Positions 12,167 to 25,400 of a stretch of 64,000 nt of DNA are shown in pieces. The stretch is from Haliclystus octoradiatus (lineage: Eukaryota; Cnidaria; Staurozoa; Stauromedusae; Haliclystidae), in NCBI GenBank assembly GCA_916610825.1, contig OU744447.1, forward strand, positions 29,338,561-29,402,560, read 5' to 3'. The notes beneath the pieces are model-generated. The model saw only the letters and a program-made list of their open reading frames with translations, did not search any database and was not told where the DNA came from. Positions within the stretch are counted from its first letter, which is position 1; each line of letters opens with the position of its first letter. The position numbers and the translations under genes are program-made.

Positions 12167-12496
12167 TGCATGTAACTTTAATAAAATGACATTGTCGGAT
12201 GTGAAATCAACAACACAAGTCATCCAGCAGTGCTGATGATAGACAAGTTCAGTGTTCACATTTTGTAAATAATTTAATTTTAAATCTGCCGTTTATTTCT
12301 AAGGTAACTATAACAGTAATTTACTTTAAAATAATACATGATGACATAGATTTGTTTATTGATATCGTTTGTAAATATTGATATTATTACAATTACACCA
12401 CAAACACAAGACATAACATACTTCTTATTTCTTATTGCATATAGCATGGCACGGTTGACAACAATTTCATGTTTTGATTATATAGACGAGGGTTAA

Positions 12497-12742
12497 AGGA
12501 GCAAAAATGACCAGCAGGCGCTACGCACTTGGGATCACGTGCATGTTTATTGTTATACAATGTTCATTGTCAATTATACAATTCAACTTATGCTCGCAAC
12601 TTGACTGATCTATAAGTCCCGCTTTGATATACCGCACTTTGACGAGCGGTAAGCGGTCACTTACCAACATATCAAAATCGTAAAAGTAAAGTGAGACTTG
12701 GGCAAGTCAAGCTCGCAACGTTCGCTGGTCAATTTTGCCCCT
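12497..12742. mobile_element. MITE with TTAA target duplication (piggyBac-like)
   Basis: A 246-bp element flanked by TTAA (12493-12496 and 12743-12746). Terminal repeats are AGGAGCAAAAATGACCAGC on the left and, reversed, AGGGGCAAAATTGACCAGC on the right. No coding capacity. A related TIR occurs in the element at 44886-44979. The TTAA target is typical of piggyBac-type transposases, which would act in trans. Confidence 0.75.
12603..12712 (+). repeat. Dispersed repeat, copy 1 (inside the TTAA element)
   Basis: Begins GATCTATAAGTCCCGCTTTG and ends GTGAGACTTGGGCAAGTC. Related copies lie at 16895-16960 (reverse) and 21889-22007 (forward). The three copies share the start and the CGGTAAGC core, so this is a moderately diverged repeat family rather than chance. 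Confidence 0.65.
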
Positions 12743-12889
12743 TTAATCATCAGACAAGGGAATTGTCAGATTTCTAGTCTTTCAAAATTATTCAGGTGTT
12801 TGCATGCTTTCGTTACTAAAATTATTTTCAGACTATTTTTGAGTTAGTTTTCCATTGTCTGATAGAGTGATGTATTTGTGAGTCTGTTT

Positions 12890-13176
12890 TAGCCTCATTT
12901 CTGCGCGGCGCTCCAGTGAGGGCCTAATAAAAGTTAAGGTTAAAAAGTGTGCCAGAATCCAAAAATATGGTGTGTCCAATCACAGCGTACCTTGGTGTCA
13001 TGTGAGTTACAGCCAGGTGTTACAACCAGCGCTCGATAAAACTTCACGTGATACAAAGGTGCGCTGTGATTGGGCACACCATATTTTTGGTTTCTGGCAC
13101 ACTTTTTAACCTTAAATTTTATTAGGCCCTCACTGGAGCGCTGCACGGAAATGAGGGCCGTGATGAAATGAGGCTA
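12890..13176. mobile_element. Foldback MITE with 9-bp target duplication (Mutator-like)
   Basis: Two inverted arms of about 105 nt (near 12890-12998 and 13058-13176), roughly 90 percent identical, surround a loop of about 60 nt. Both ends carry the 11-mer TAGCCTCATTT. The direct repeat AGTCTGTTT flanks it at 12881-12889 and 13177-13185. Near the right end GAAATGAGG is locally duplicated (with GCCGTGAT between), so one arm is slightly longer. A 9-bp duplication with long inverted repeats is typical of MULE-type elements. Confidence 0.8.
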
Positions 13177-13724
13177 AGTCTGTTTCTGGTTTATAACTTT
13201 ATGTGCTGTTGCGAGACAATGGATCAATAAGGGCGCCAGAATTTAGACGAAAATCCATGCTAGAACTATATGGAACAGTCTCAAAAACAATTTTTATTGA
13301 GAAGAAGTATGATTTGAAAGTCAAAGTTTGAAGAAGTATGTATTAAAGACAGTAGTGCAAAATACAATGACATCAGTTTGGGAAAACATCGATCGTATAA
13401 GAGGCAAGAGCTAATCATTCTCCGTTCTTACATAATCAAATATCTCCTATCCAAATGGTTTCGCTTATCGTCCATTTTGAAAGTTTGTTTGCCCGTACTA
13501 TACTATAGAAGCGTGTCATTAAATCATCTACCAAGCTGTTTATTTTTTGTCATTCAATCAATATATGCATTTTACATTATAGAATATAGTTGTTATGTTA
13601 AGACATAAAAAAGGACAAACAAATTGAATATTTCAATACATAATATTTTTCACCATTAAAAAGTACAACAAAATGCTGCTAATTAACACCTTGACTACAA
13701 TAATCAGATTGTTCTGTGATCTTT

Positions 13725-16700
13725 TTAGTACGATGTCAAGTATCCCCTGCAAGAAACAGAAAACACAAGATTCTGAGAAAGTTGGACACATTTATTGTTA
13801 ATTGCTACACTACATGTTTCTCCTGATATTTAATCTGGACTTGCGAGGCAAGAACAGGTTTGGTACTGGTCATGTATTACTATAGAAGCCACAATTAATC
13901 AGGGCATCTTGCAATATCTGCAATTCCAGAAGCAAGATTCAAAAGAAATGTTATATTTACTGATTTATAGGAAAAACATCAACAAAATCTCCAGGAGAGT
14001 TAAAACATTTCAGGATTTTGTCAGGCATGGATACTGATATACAGTAGAATGTAACCTTGTTAATATCACCGTCCTGTGATAATAAGCAGTTGTGCTGTTA
14101 ACCGGAGTGAATTAGTTGAGTTTTATTGAAATCGGTTTTTCAAAAATTAGTGAAAATTAGCGGGGTTACACTGCACTTTGAAAAGTCTACATACAGTAAT
14201 TTGAAAAAATTGAATTAAATGTTCTGAACAGTTTAGAATCATGTGAGCTTCATTGTTCTAATAAGTCAAACAGTTGCGGCTTTACAGCAGCAATTGGTTT
14301 TCATGAAGATAAAAATTTAATGAGAATAATAGGCATATAACTTACGGTAACTTCATTCTCATGAATAATCGACACATGAAAAATGGAATTGTCACACAGA
14401 GGACTCCAAGGAATAACAGTAAGAATCGATTGAGTTTTGGTAAACCTGGTCCATTGGCCTTGTCTAAAATTATGTAACCTAGTCCACCAAGTGAAAATAA
14501 GAAACTAGATGTCAATCCTTCCATGATATATTGTCCATTAACACGGTATGGCATAAATGCAACCTACAAAAGACAAGATATCATGTATGTGATAAACATT
14601 GGTTTGGTGTGCTATAGAATACAGTCTAACTCGGTTAATATCCCCTCTTTTAATGTCCCACCTTGCTTAATATCTCCATATAAAACTAATTCCTATTTTC
14701 CATCTCCATACAAACTCTCATAATCCTACCTCGCTTAATGTCCCGCTTTTCATCCGTACCAGAGGGGGGGATATTAAGCAAGTTCAACAATAGTTGAAAT
14801 AAAGAAATTCCATAGCCTACATTGCAACATTTAGCCACATTCCTATTATAAAAATGTTTCAAATGAAAGGTGGACTTCCATTAGGAAAAATACTCAACAA
14901 TCACAAATTTTGATTGAACAACATGATTTATAATGTTGAACAACAAATTACAAAAATATGTCCAACATGAGGTATTTTGCATTTGATAATGTGGCACACA
15001 CACATTTAAATTCTAATAATACACGTTGTAAGTGGTTTTTGAAAAGCTATGCTGTTGCCGAGGTGATAGAAAAAGATTTTACTTGTGAAGCAATGTAGGA
15101 TAAAAAACGAAGTGACAAAGAGGGTTTGACAGTTACTGTTACATCAGGCTTCTATTCTGGATTCAAAATACCAATCATAAATTATTCAATTTGATTCCAG
15201 TTAATCATCCTAAACATATGTATTTTAATGTAAATATCATATATAAGTCACAATAATGTGAAAGGGTAAGAGTACATACCGGTTTGCTGTTGCCATTTTC
15301 GTCTGTTGTTGAGCCAACACTAGGAGGTTCGACAATTACGTCATAGATAATACCTAATGAAGAAACAAGAGTTACAAACTATCAACTTGATTCCAAGGCC
15401 AACTAATTAATAATCTTTCTGAAAGGATCATTCCAATACAAATCAATTATTCAAAAAGCAGAAGTTGTTTCTTGACATTTTTCAACATAGAAAATTCGGT
15501 TACAAGAAAGGCTTCAAATCAGCCATCAGCAGCACACACAAATATAAACGTAATTCCTTCAACCTTCGAGGTTCATTTAACGTCCATTTACGATTCATTT
15601 GGAGTAGTGTTTGGCTGTGCACATTAGCATATCAAAATATGCTAGGTGTAAACTGTCAGGACTCAGGAGGGCGATACCACAAATCATTATTCTTACTATA
15701 CGAAATAAATAGAGGAGTTAGGTTACAACACAAAATAAATGTACAGTATGAGTTTATTTGCTGCAAACGAATATCAAGGCTAGATCAGTTATTGACTTGT
15801 CCAAGTCCCACTTTTACTATGATGATTTTGATATGTTTGTAAGTGAGACTTGTGTCTTTTGGCAATTCTATTGTTTTCGAAAACAAAGAAACCACCAACA
15901 AAATCTCGTATGTGGCGTATTATTATTTGAGAATTCCAGGGTGTCAACAGTGAACAGCGAACGAATCGTAAAATATATCAGCGCCTGAAATTTTCAAACC
16001 TACTAAATTATTTGACAGAAAAAGTGTCCTGAGTCCAGGGTTCACAAAAGTTTTGATCTTGTGGGAACTGTGTTGTTCGATTGTAAACCTTCTGGGATTA
16101 AATTTATAATGCTTCATAGTATTGAAGAAGTGATCTTTATATTTCAGAAATTTGACTTGCTTTGCAGCAAGTCGCATGGATTTCAAAACATAAAAAATAT
16201 GAAATCCAAAAATGATGAGGTTGGAAACCTTCCGATTTTGTGCTGGCCTTCCAGGAACTAGGTTCCCAGGATCCCGCACTTTGTGACAGCCTGCTTGAGT
16301 CATTTTGTGTCTATATATTTCAGCATATCGGAGCTGATTAAACTGGATAACTGATTTTATTATTGTAACTGATTGATTCTTGCCAGTTATTGATTTATTG
16401 AAAGCTCCTGTTTACTGCAAACTTTTGAACGCTCGCTGGAGGTTGAAATACAGGTTGAAAAATGATTCATTGTGGAAATGATAAACATTACACTTAAAGG
16501 TTGCTATAATATGAATAAATCTTTCCCCTGTTCTTGCACACGTGGAACTGCTTAATTTTTCGATGGTAATCCCAAAGCATTCACGATGACAGAATAACAA
16601 TTCTGAAGGGTAAAAACATTTACAAATAAATTCGGCTTTCGCCATCGGTATTTTATGAATGATGATGTTGAAATACGTTTGTAACTTTCTAAAGCATCAG

Positions 16701-17915
16701 CTAATCGACTTGATTAACCGTGAGCTTCCATATAGATTTAATTAATTTTATTTTGTTTGCATGTTGCATCTTTCATTAATTTACGTAATGTTGGACCCCG
16801 TCTTTCCTCGTACATCAGAAGCGTGAACATTTGCCAGAACAATAAAATCAAACAAATTGCCGTTAGTGCAGGATCCTGTACAATGCTGTAAGAAGGATAT
16901 AAGTCCCGCTTACCACTCGTCAAATTGCGGCATACCAAAGCGGAACTTATAGATCAATCAAGATCAGTTTCAGAAGTGCAGAGTTTTTAGTATGTAGACC
17001 TGCTGCCAACTTTTATTGAAATGGTATCTTTGTAGTGCTCATCTTTGTTTGTTGTTCTGTAACATACAGCCAGCGAGGCAGGAAAAGATCAAGAGTTTCA
17101 GTTTTCAGAATTGAATTTGATGAACTTGAGAAAGCTTGCGACAATACATCACATCTTATTTTAGTTACGCAGCATGCCCGAATTAAATGCTAGCCTCATC
17201 AGAAGTTCAGACTCAGTCACTCAAGTCAACAGTGTTCCTTTGTGCCGAGACCATCAAAATCAGAATAACTTAAATAATACAATGTAGGCCTTCATAGTCC
17301 ACTAGATTGAAGTTTGTAAATTATGTAATGTGTTACTAGCCTACAGGCTACGCCTAGCCTACCTAGCTAGCCGCTAGTAGAGTAGGTACCTAATTATGGA
17401 TTCATCATTCATTCATATTTCATCATGCAAATTAAATATTTTTTGTGCGTTTATTAGGCTACACCACAAGAGTCCCACGAGCATAAGAAGGCAGGGTAGG
17501 ATTGCAGGAGTTCAGGAGAGGAGTCGATTTATGGACATCATGATCGATCATGATATCAGTTTTGAGTTTCAGACTTCTTCACAATCCTAGTTGCAAAGAA
17601 TTCAGAAAACTTGGTTTTTCGCGGGGAATGCACTTATTTTTTTAACAGAGTTTAGTACCAACTTCTGAAGATTGCGCGGGGAATGCATTCCCCGCGCGGA
17701 CCATTCTTTTTAACTAGGTTCACAATCACAGTTATGTCAGATAATAGATTTTGGACAAATGATTGAGCAAACTTACCTCCAGTGACCAAGAAATATGAAA
17801 GAAGGACGAATGAAAATACAACCATAGCAGATGGCGTCGTGAGCCATGATGGTTTCTTAAGTTTTAAATGTGGCAATTCCAAAAAACTAAACGGAATAGC
17901 GTAAAGACCGTCCAT
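13725..17915 (-). CDS. OSTC: OSTC/DC2, oligosaccharyltransferase complex subunit, complete, 4 exons
   Basis: Small ER membrane subunit of the STT3A-type oligosaccharyltransferase, linking it to the translocon for co-translational N-glycosylation. Exons (minus strand) are 17915-17777, 15353-15280, 14563-14346 and 13746-13725. All introns are GT-AG and in phase, giving 150 aa (human 149). Recognisable stretches: [52 protein letters not shown] and the end MKLPGYLTSY. Three hydrophobic segments match the family's membrane topology. The 22-nt last exon encodes only the final residues and the stop. The start codon is the ATG at 17915, not the in-frame upstream ATG at 17948, because alignment with the family begins there. 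Confidence 0.95.
14622..14788. repeat. MITE-like inverted repeat in OSTC intron 2
   Basis: The left end TCGGTTAATATCCCCTCT and the reversed right end GCTTAATATCCCCCCTCT match over about 25 nt. Inside, CTTGCTTAATATCTCC and CGCTTAATGTCCC repeat the same motif. A looser relative begins near 14042. No target duplication was established. Confidence 0.5.
16895..16960 (-). repeat. Dispersed repeat, copy 2, in OSTC intron 1
   Basis: Reverse-strand, shorter relative of the repeat at 12603-12712. Read on the minus strand it begins GATCTATAAGTTCCGCTTTG and runs through GACGAGTGGTAAGCG. Confidence 0.6.
17674..17697. repeat. Perfect 24-bp palindrome in OSTC intron 1
   Basis: Two 12-nt half-sites (GCGCGGGGAATG and its exact complement) meet without a spacer. 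A third half-site, GCGGGGAATGCA, occurs about 50 bp upstream at 17619-17632. The GC-rich palindrome stands out in AT-rich intron sequence. Confidence 0.8.
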
Positions 17916-19489
17916 TTTGAAAGTGTCTTTCACTTTGAATCGTGGCAATCAAAGACAAAGTATGAAATAGAGGTTGGCGAAGAGAATAGCACTCCTCACA
18001 AGAGATTTATCGTTGTTGATGCTGTTGCATTGTCTGTGTATAGACCAACACCCGGAAACAAAGGTTATGAGAAATCATGCTGATGAGGACCCTTCCCTCT
18101 GATTGCACCAGAAATTTGCTTTATCACTTGTTGACGTGATGTATGATACCCGCTTATTTATAATAACATGTTATCTAACAAATAATTTCAAAAATCGCTG
18201 AGCGCATTAGTTCCGGTATTATTATATATATATATATATATATCTGATATTTAAAGAGGAAACCTCACTCATCTTAGATGGTTTTCAGGAGGGTCCTCTA
18301 TAACAAAAATATTATTTATTATTATAGTCAAAGCACATTGCAGACTGCACATCTGCAATACATAACCTTGCCATATTAGACATAATATTTCATAGTGAAA
18401 AAATATATAGCCGTTTGCATGTACTCCTGCCATTGTTTTAGACGTTCTTGCACGACCCATCCTTCATACTCAGACACTGTTTTTAGCAAATAGTATAAAG
18501 TCAGTCGTGTGAAAACGCCTGCTGACGCTCACAAATATATCACATTTTTATTATAGTGACATAAAGCTGAAATAACAGTTATAGAGTGCATATTGCCATA
18601 CTAAATCAAACGTGAATAACTTTTCATTTTAATATGTATATGTGAGATGAGGTAACTATATTTCTGAAGAGTTCGAAACTTAAGTACTATCCAGTAGCGG
18701 ATGGCTGTATGAAAGGTCCGTACGACAGATGATGTTAAGCCTCTTTTTGAGTCCAAGGATACCTAAGACGATGAATATTGAACGTATTCTAGTAAGTCAT
18801 CCGTATTGTAGATAAACTATGTAACGATGATGGATTAAGATATAAGATCAATCGTTACCAGAATATACGCATAGACGAGACAGTGTTTGAATCGGGCCGA
18901 TTTTATGTCTTATTCTAATGACGGTATAGGCAGAGGACTGTTACGGTGTTATGTGATATTGTATTACAAGCTAATGCAATAAAGTCATAAGTTAATTCAG
19001 AAGTTATTTCATTGGATTCCATAACCGTGAGTTAGCTTTCAGTAGATGGAGAAAAAGGCTACTTTAAAAAATATCCAGAAAGTGTAACATTAACGCCACA
19101 CTTTGAAATGAAGCTATAGAATACCACATATAGCGTATAAGATGATAAGAATTAGCCAAGAAGTAGGTTTTATGTAAAATCACATTGTGGATATTTTTGA
19201 ATCGCAACAGTCTGTATAATTACAAAAATAGCAACAAAAACAGCAACAAAAACAATAATATGGCATTTACATGGCAATAATATAAATGCCATCTTACAAA
19301 TCAGTCCGATGGAAAAAAGTTCTATGTGAACTTATCAGGTCCTGAATAAATGATGATGATGATGATGATGATGAAGATATAAGTAGCTTGTTCTTATGAT
19401 TGCTTTGCATTTTTATTGAGAAGGTAAAGGTATGTAACACATTTGCATTGATGATATTCACATTCTTACTGATTTCTCTTTTATATCAG
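17916..19489. other. Intergenic stretch between OSTC and the GPCR gene
   Basis: OSTC and the receptor gene are divergent, so both promoters should lie here. An (AT)n tract is at 18223-18243 and a (GAT)n tract at 19351-19374. Upstream exons of the receptor (signal peptide, ectodomain) are expected here or within, but none could be assigned by eye. Confidence 0.5.
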
Positions 19490-22400
19490 ATATCGATTTG
19501 GTTAGAAATGATGTTAATTATGAGCGTTGCAACTGGGAGTATAAATTATGATAAAAGTCATTGCTATCAAAAGTTGCCCTCGGCTTCGTCTCCTGAACTG
19601 ATGGATGACTGCTTCAAAGATTCAATGAGAGACATTTATAATGCTGTAAGCAGTTGTAAACAATGATCAAATATTAACTATGGCCATGTATAGAATAGAT
19701 ATCAAAGCATAATACAACTTGTATCCCCACACACAAATTACAAACTGAAATCTAATTTTTCAGTATCCGTACAAAACTGCCACTCTGTGTTGCATAATAT
19801 CCCATTTCTCTTTATGTCCCAAGTTTGGATCCGGATCAAGGGGAAATGAAGAAAAGGCAACTTCGACTGTATCTTAATTGTTTTAATCAGATCATCCAAT
19901 CATCGGGAGGAAGCTTCGTATACACGGGCTAATATGTAAACGAAACTTGATTCGTGATTCCATACACCATACACTATTCGTGAGTCTACGCATGGTTACA
20001 ACTTACAAGGCTCTCTTGAAAATTTGGAGATTTTGAAAGCTGTCTCGGATGCCACTTCTTACATTAATCACAACTTAACAAAATATCACCCATGGTATCC
20101 AGAGCCATCTCTTTATCTATTTACATCTATTGTAAACAGATGGCTCTGATGGTATCACCATCTCTCTCACTGCCTGTAAAATTTTACTGTTCTTAAAAAT
20201 GGCACTCTCCGAAAAAGCCGCCGTTGAAAGATAGCAGCTAGCACTTCCACTGCTATAATGAATGCTTCATCATTCAGCCTCGCTTGATTAGAAGGTTGAA
20301 GATTACAAGTAGATGTCATCATATTTATTTCAGATTACTCCAGGGAAAATCCGCCCTCGCGTCCATGGCTTTGATAATGGTGTTATAGCAAAGGCTTCAA
20401 TGGTGATTTCATCAGCAAAATATAATTTAACAGCAACTGATTTAGGACTTTTAATGGATGTTGTTCACAGTGCTGTCAATTCACCTATTATGAAAACGCG
20501 ATCAATGAATGAATTTGATCATTATAAAGTATGTAGCCTTCATTGATTATGATATTATAACATACCGTGCGGGAGTACGGGAATTAGATAAAATGACCAT
20601 TATATGCAAGTGGCCTTTATATACAGGGTTATTTCAATAGAGAATATTAATTTAGATAAAGCAGGTGTGTCCACTATAAAGACAGATATCCGATGTGTAT
20701 AGGTGACCGTTATACAGACAGGATTGACTGTATATATAGATGATTGTTGTTTTATTATATATAGAGCCTACTTTCATTAAGCGGACAGATCCTTGGGATA
20801 AAGAATACTGAAAAAATAATACAACTATCTAAGGTAAAGTAAAATTATTTTTATAGCAAACATTAATTCTAGATGGAGTACTTCAATATATTATACTATT
20901 ACTGCATTTTTTTTTTCATTTTGTTTTCATAAACAATCAAGTTTTATAGGGCACTAATTTTAAGTTATCCATATATTTATATACAGACACAATGTCCTTA
21001 GACCACCATTGTACAATCATAACAGTGCATCGCATCTTAACATTTTAAAGAGCAAGCAAAGTGTGAGAATTTTGATCAGCATTGATCACATACTTGAATA
21101 CAACACTCAACACTGCATTTCAAGATTGCTTTTTGTAAGCCCTCTTGCAAAACATTTCGTATCTTTGTATGGCCCTCACTGTGCAAATGAAACACGTAAA
21201 CATGGGACGATCCCGCCGGCTGTATCTACAATTCACTGATGTTATAATATATATTTTCTTAATGAATAGGAGTATCCGATTGGAGTACGATTGATTGAGG
21301 ATATTGAAAGTATCTCGAAAGGATTATTTTCAGCAGTTGATAGCAGAAGAATTAGGCATCGAGGTTTCAACGAGACAATTCAACTTGCAACAGAAGGCTT
21401 CAGTAAGAAAATTATATATATGATGTCATGTGTTACTTTGTTTTTGTTAAGTTATGGTGATCTACTCTGTTGGTGACCGCGATTGTGACTCTATTGTAGA
21501 CACAAGTGGATATCGACTTCGCTCATTTCTTGTTATACCGTGAATGTTTTACATCTCCATTGGGAAATTATGAACCCACACTGGCAATCTGTTTAGCTCT
21601 CACTGTACGTTTAGTTCTAAGGAAACAAAACTAAGATGTACATATGATGTGTAAATGAAGGCAGAGTAATTCTCCACCTGAGATGTCAATGCATGTGTTA
21701 TCATGCAAGGTATGGAATACAAGGTTATACCATGTACTCACTGCCGTAACTGAAACCAGTTGTAATTATAGTATCTTAATTTCTCAAGACAACTTTGCTA
21801 GTCATGTCGGCAGTCATTTAATGTCTACATATCGTCACATTTCAAATAATATAAAATTTCAAAGAGCCACTGTCTTAGTCATTGACTGATCTATAAGTCC
21901 AGCTTTGATATGCCACAATTTGACGAGTGGTAAGCGGTATGTCACTTACAAGCATATCAAAATCGTCATATAGTAAAAAGTGAGACTTGTCAAGGCAAGT
22001 CAAATATAGTCATAATACTTCGAAACAAAAGTAGGGAAATATCAAGGCGAACGAAGTTAGTTTTCGTATCGAAGTGGTATAAGCATGTGATTGGTTAAGG
22101 CACAATGTAGGAAATTCATTTAAGACCTCATCTGGGGGTATTCGTAAAACCATAGTATCATTATGTAGAATTGTAGATGTTGGTACATTTTTTGCTTCTA
22201 AGTATAGATGTTGGTCTTTGTTCTAGATTTCACGTTAGATGCTGTCTTATGTTCTAGATTTCACGTTATCTTCATGCAGACATTCCCAACAGCGTGGCAG
22301 TGTTGATGACGACATCATTACATTCAAGAAAGGAATCTGCAGTAAGACACACTTTCACGGTTATCCAGGATTACGTCAGGCTAAAGGGCCTCGGTGCTAA

Positions 22401-25400
22401 ACTTAGTGAAATAGTTAAGCATGTGGTCCTTACTCAGCAGGGTAGGGTTGAATTCCTGCAGGGGCAATCAAATTGGTTGGAGTCAAGGGGACATCTATCC
22501 GTAAACGTACACACACCCTAACGAAGCAAATCTACTAGACAATACAGGCTACTTTTCAAGTTTTCAGATAAACAAGAAGTCCATAAAAACAAAAAACAGG
22601 GCATCACTGTAAACTTTTGTCTAATGTTTCAGAGTTAGACAAGAATTCTTCAAGAAATATTTTCCAACAAGTATAGTCAAGATTATCACAGAAATAACAT
22701 CCTTTAATTTAAACCATATTCTATAGGCAAATATTCAGCAGTGACGTCATGTGTCTATCACACCATCGCATCGATGTTACCCATAAATTCTTGTGAATCG
22801 TTCAATTGCCATGGTAATGAAACAACTAACCAATCCAGGTGGATATATAAATGGATAATTTTGACGTATTTAATATATGCAGCCACAATTTCAAACACTA
22901 AACCTTTTCTTATAAATTGTACATAGATCATTTGTACATAGGTATTTGAACAGCAAAGTTGTTTCCATGTCAATCCATGAATCAAGGCGGCAACACAAAA
23001 ATTATGATGACCAAAAGATTGATTTTGTCACCATTAGACTCAAACACAAAAAAGTGAGTGGAGTACGTTATATTGCATATATTATGCCTTGCTGCTTGAT
23101 GAGTTGAAAAATGATCCATTTCTCAGCCATGAAATTGTAGCATAGTACAGGAATGTGATACAAGTGACACACGTGACACAAGTGACAATAAAACTCTTCA
23201 ATCTGAAAATGTATTAAACGCAACACACGAAATAATCCACGTTAGGCGACAAAAGTACTGCGGAGTATTCCTTTGTGGCTGCCTGTGGGGAATATATGAT
23301 GGATAATATAAATTCTGAAGCATATCCTTGGTTTGTTTGATATAGAAAGGACATCAAATTCACAGAGGCGTCTTCTGGAAAGAAACAGGTCCCAGGTACT
23401 GAAATGCTACTATAGTATATACTGCTTTGATCGAAAAACGTTTTATCCACCTTACTAGAAATCATATTTACCATTCTTGTAAAGGCAGCAAGGGTATTGG
23501 AGCACGGAAGGATGCAGGATAACCTCAGATAATGATGAAGAGACAGAGTTCACATGTAATCATTTGACTAACTTTGCACTGCTGGTAATTGGAGAGAAAG
23601 CGGTAAGGCTGATATGATCTTCCTTCATTATTACATGTAAAGTGCATTTTTGATGTTTATAGAATTATAGGCTGCTGACAATATATCTGGTGGTCAAGGT
23701 AACAGCAACATCAAGGACATTCCATCCATCCAGCCGAAACACAAACACATCTTCCAACTAATAAGTATTATTGATCTGATCTTGAGATCTTGTTCTGCAG
23801 CTTACTCACATGACAGCAATAAGAAAAGAAAAAAAGGACCGTAAATATGGCTGAGATCGAATCGCTTCTTTGTTACTTTGAATCCTTCTTGTTTGAGCGG
23901 ACTGAATACTGAGTCTGCTGTATCTGATATGCACACATCCCTAAATGGATACTGTACAACAATGAGACAACTTATTCTTATTCTTTTCTTCAAGGTGACA
24001 GATGTCAGTCTTTCGTTTATTACAACATTTGGTTGCGTAGTATCTTTAATTTCACTTGTGGCATGTCTGTGTGTCTATGCATATGCCAGGTGAGTCATTT
24101 CAACTGTCAGTATATTACACGTGATAATTTGGAATGTATATATATACTGTATAATTTTGATTTGTAGAGTAAAAAGTCAAAGGAGACAAATCCTGACTCA
24201 TTTGGTGATATGTTTGATAATAATTCAAGTACTTTTCATTTGTGGCCTTGTGAAGGCGGTGGAAATCAAGGTGGGAGGAGGCCGAATAAATAACATATCA
24301 ATAAACTTTTTTATGTAACAGCATGAGATGTATAAAGTGTTGATGTTTTCTTGTATATAGGGCCTGTGTATCTGCGTGGCACTTGCGTTGTTTTACTTTC
24401 AATTAGCTGCCTTCTGCTGGATGCTTAACATGGGTGGCCACTTATGGGATAGTACATTTAATGTTCTGAATAGAAAGATCACAGCCACGACTTACGTCTG
24501 GGTTGGATACGGTAAACAAGAAAAACTACAACTTTGATCTTAACCAATACTGCATGTTAAACTCCACCATGATTTATGACGGATGACGATATATTAAAGA
24601 AGATTGTTACTGCTTTCAGATTTTAACGGCATTTTCATTGGTCTTCTTTGCTTCTTATTATCATCTGCTGTTGGTTTGCAATAATAATTATTGAAAGTGT
24701 GCACTGTGTGCTAAAGCATGCTCAGATGTAATTCTTTTTCATGAATTCTTATTTGCTGGAACATGCTAGCAACAATATCTTACAAATGGCGTAAACTTGC
24801 ACGACATAAAATATGTCATCAAACAGTATACCGTAAACTGTTTGCTCTCTGAATAAACTTTCTTATTTCAAAACCTTTATATTAATATTTATTTCTTTTC
24901 ATCCTCCTGATCTGGAAATGTCAGTCATGGAATTCCCCATTTATTGAAAGGCAAGGTGGATGGGAAGAAGTAACACGAAATTGTGAATAAACCTTCATAG
25001 TCCTTTCCTCGTTTGATCGAACTTTTCTTTGAATTCCACATGTTTTGTCTTGTATTTACCCATAAGAATGGATCAGATTATGCAACAACTCAGCTTACAA
25101 CCTATATTCAGAATCGTAGTATACTATAAATGGTATGCTTTATTGCTGTCACTATGAATATTGGATATACTGAATAGCTACTAAAAACATACTGAAAACA
25201 TACTGGAATGCGATTGAGTACTGAAACCATACTGAAATTCATCAGACACTTAAATCTAGACTAATTCTCATTCTACTGGAAAACTGCTGAAACTAATCTT
25301 AAAAATGAAATGCTACTATATATTATATCATGAAAAAGAGTCCAATACATAAGCCTATTCTGTATGTTTTCAGTAGGTTTTCCGATTTTAAAAAAACATA

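Noticed and set aside
15465-15842. 125-codon plus-strand frame in OSTC intron 1
   Set aside because: No motif, no splice support, opposite strand to a confirmed intron; it looks like chance.
16000-16290. hAT-like MITE starting CAGGGTTCACAAAAG
   Set aside because: The left end resembles hAT termini, but no inverted partner or 8-bp duplication was found.
20097-20155. Hairpin CAGAGCCATCT / AGATGGCTCTG
   Set aside because: The stem is only 11 bp with a loop of about 27 nt; not distinguishable from chance in this sequence.
21500-21610. Possible extra GPCR exon (frames TQVDIDFAHFLL or NTSGYRLRSFL)
   Set aside because: The frame set by the preceding exon reaches a stop, and exons 21270-21402 and 22280-22341 join in phase without it.
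22632-22670. Possible short GAIN exon (VRQEFFKKYFP) with a good acceptor
   Set aside because: It looks GAIN-like, but the frame demanded by its neighbours contains TAG. Left unassigned.
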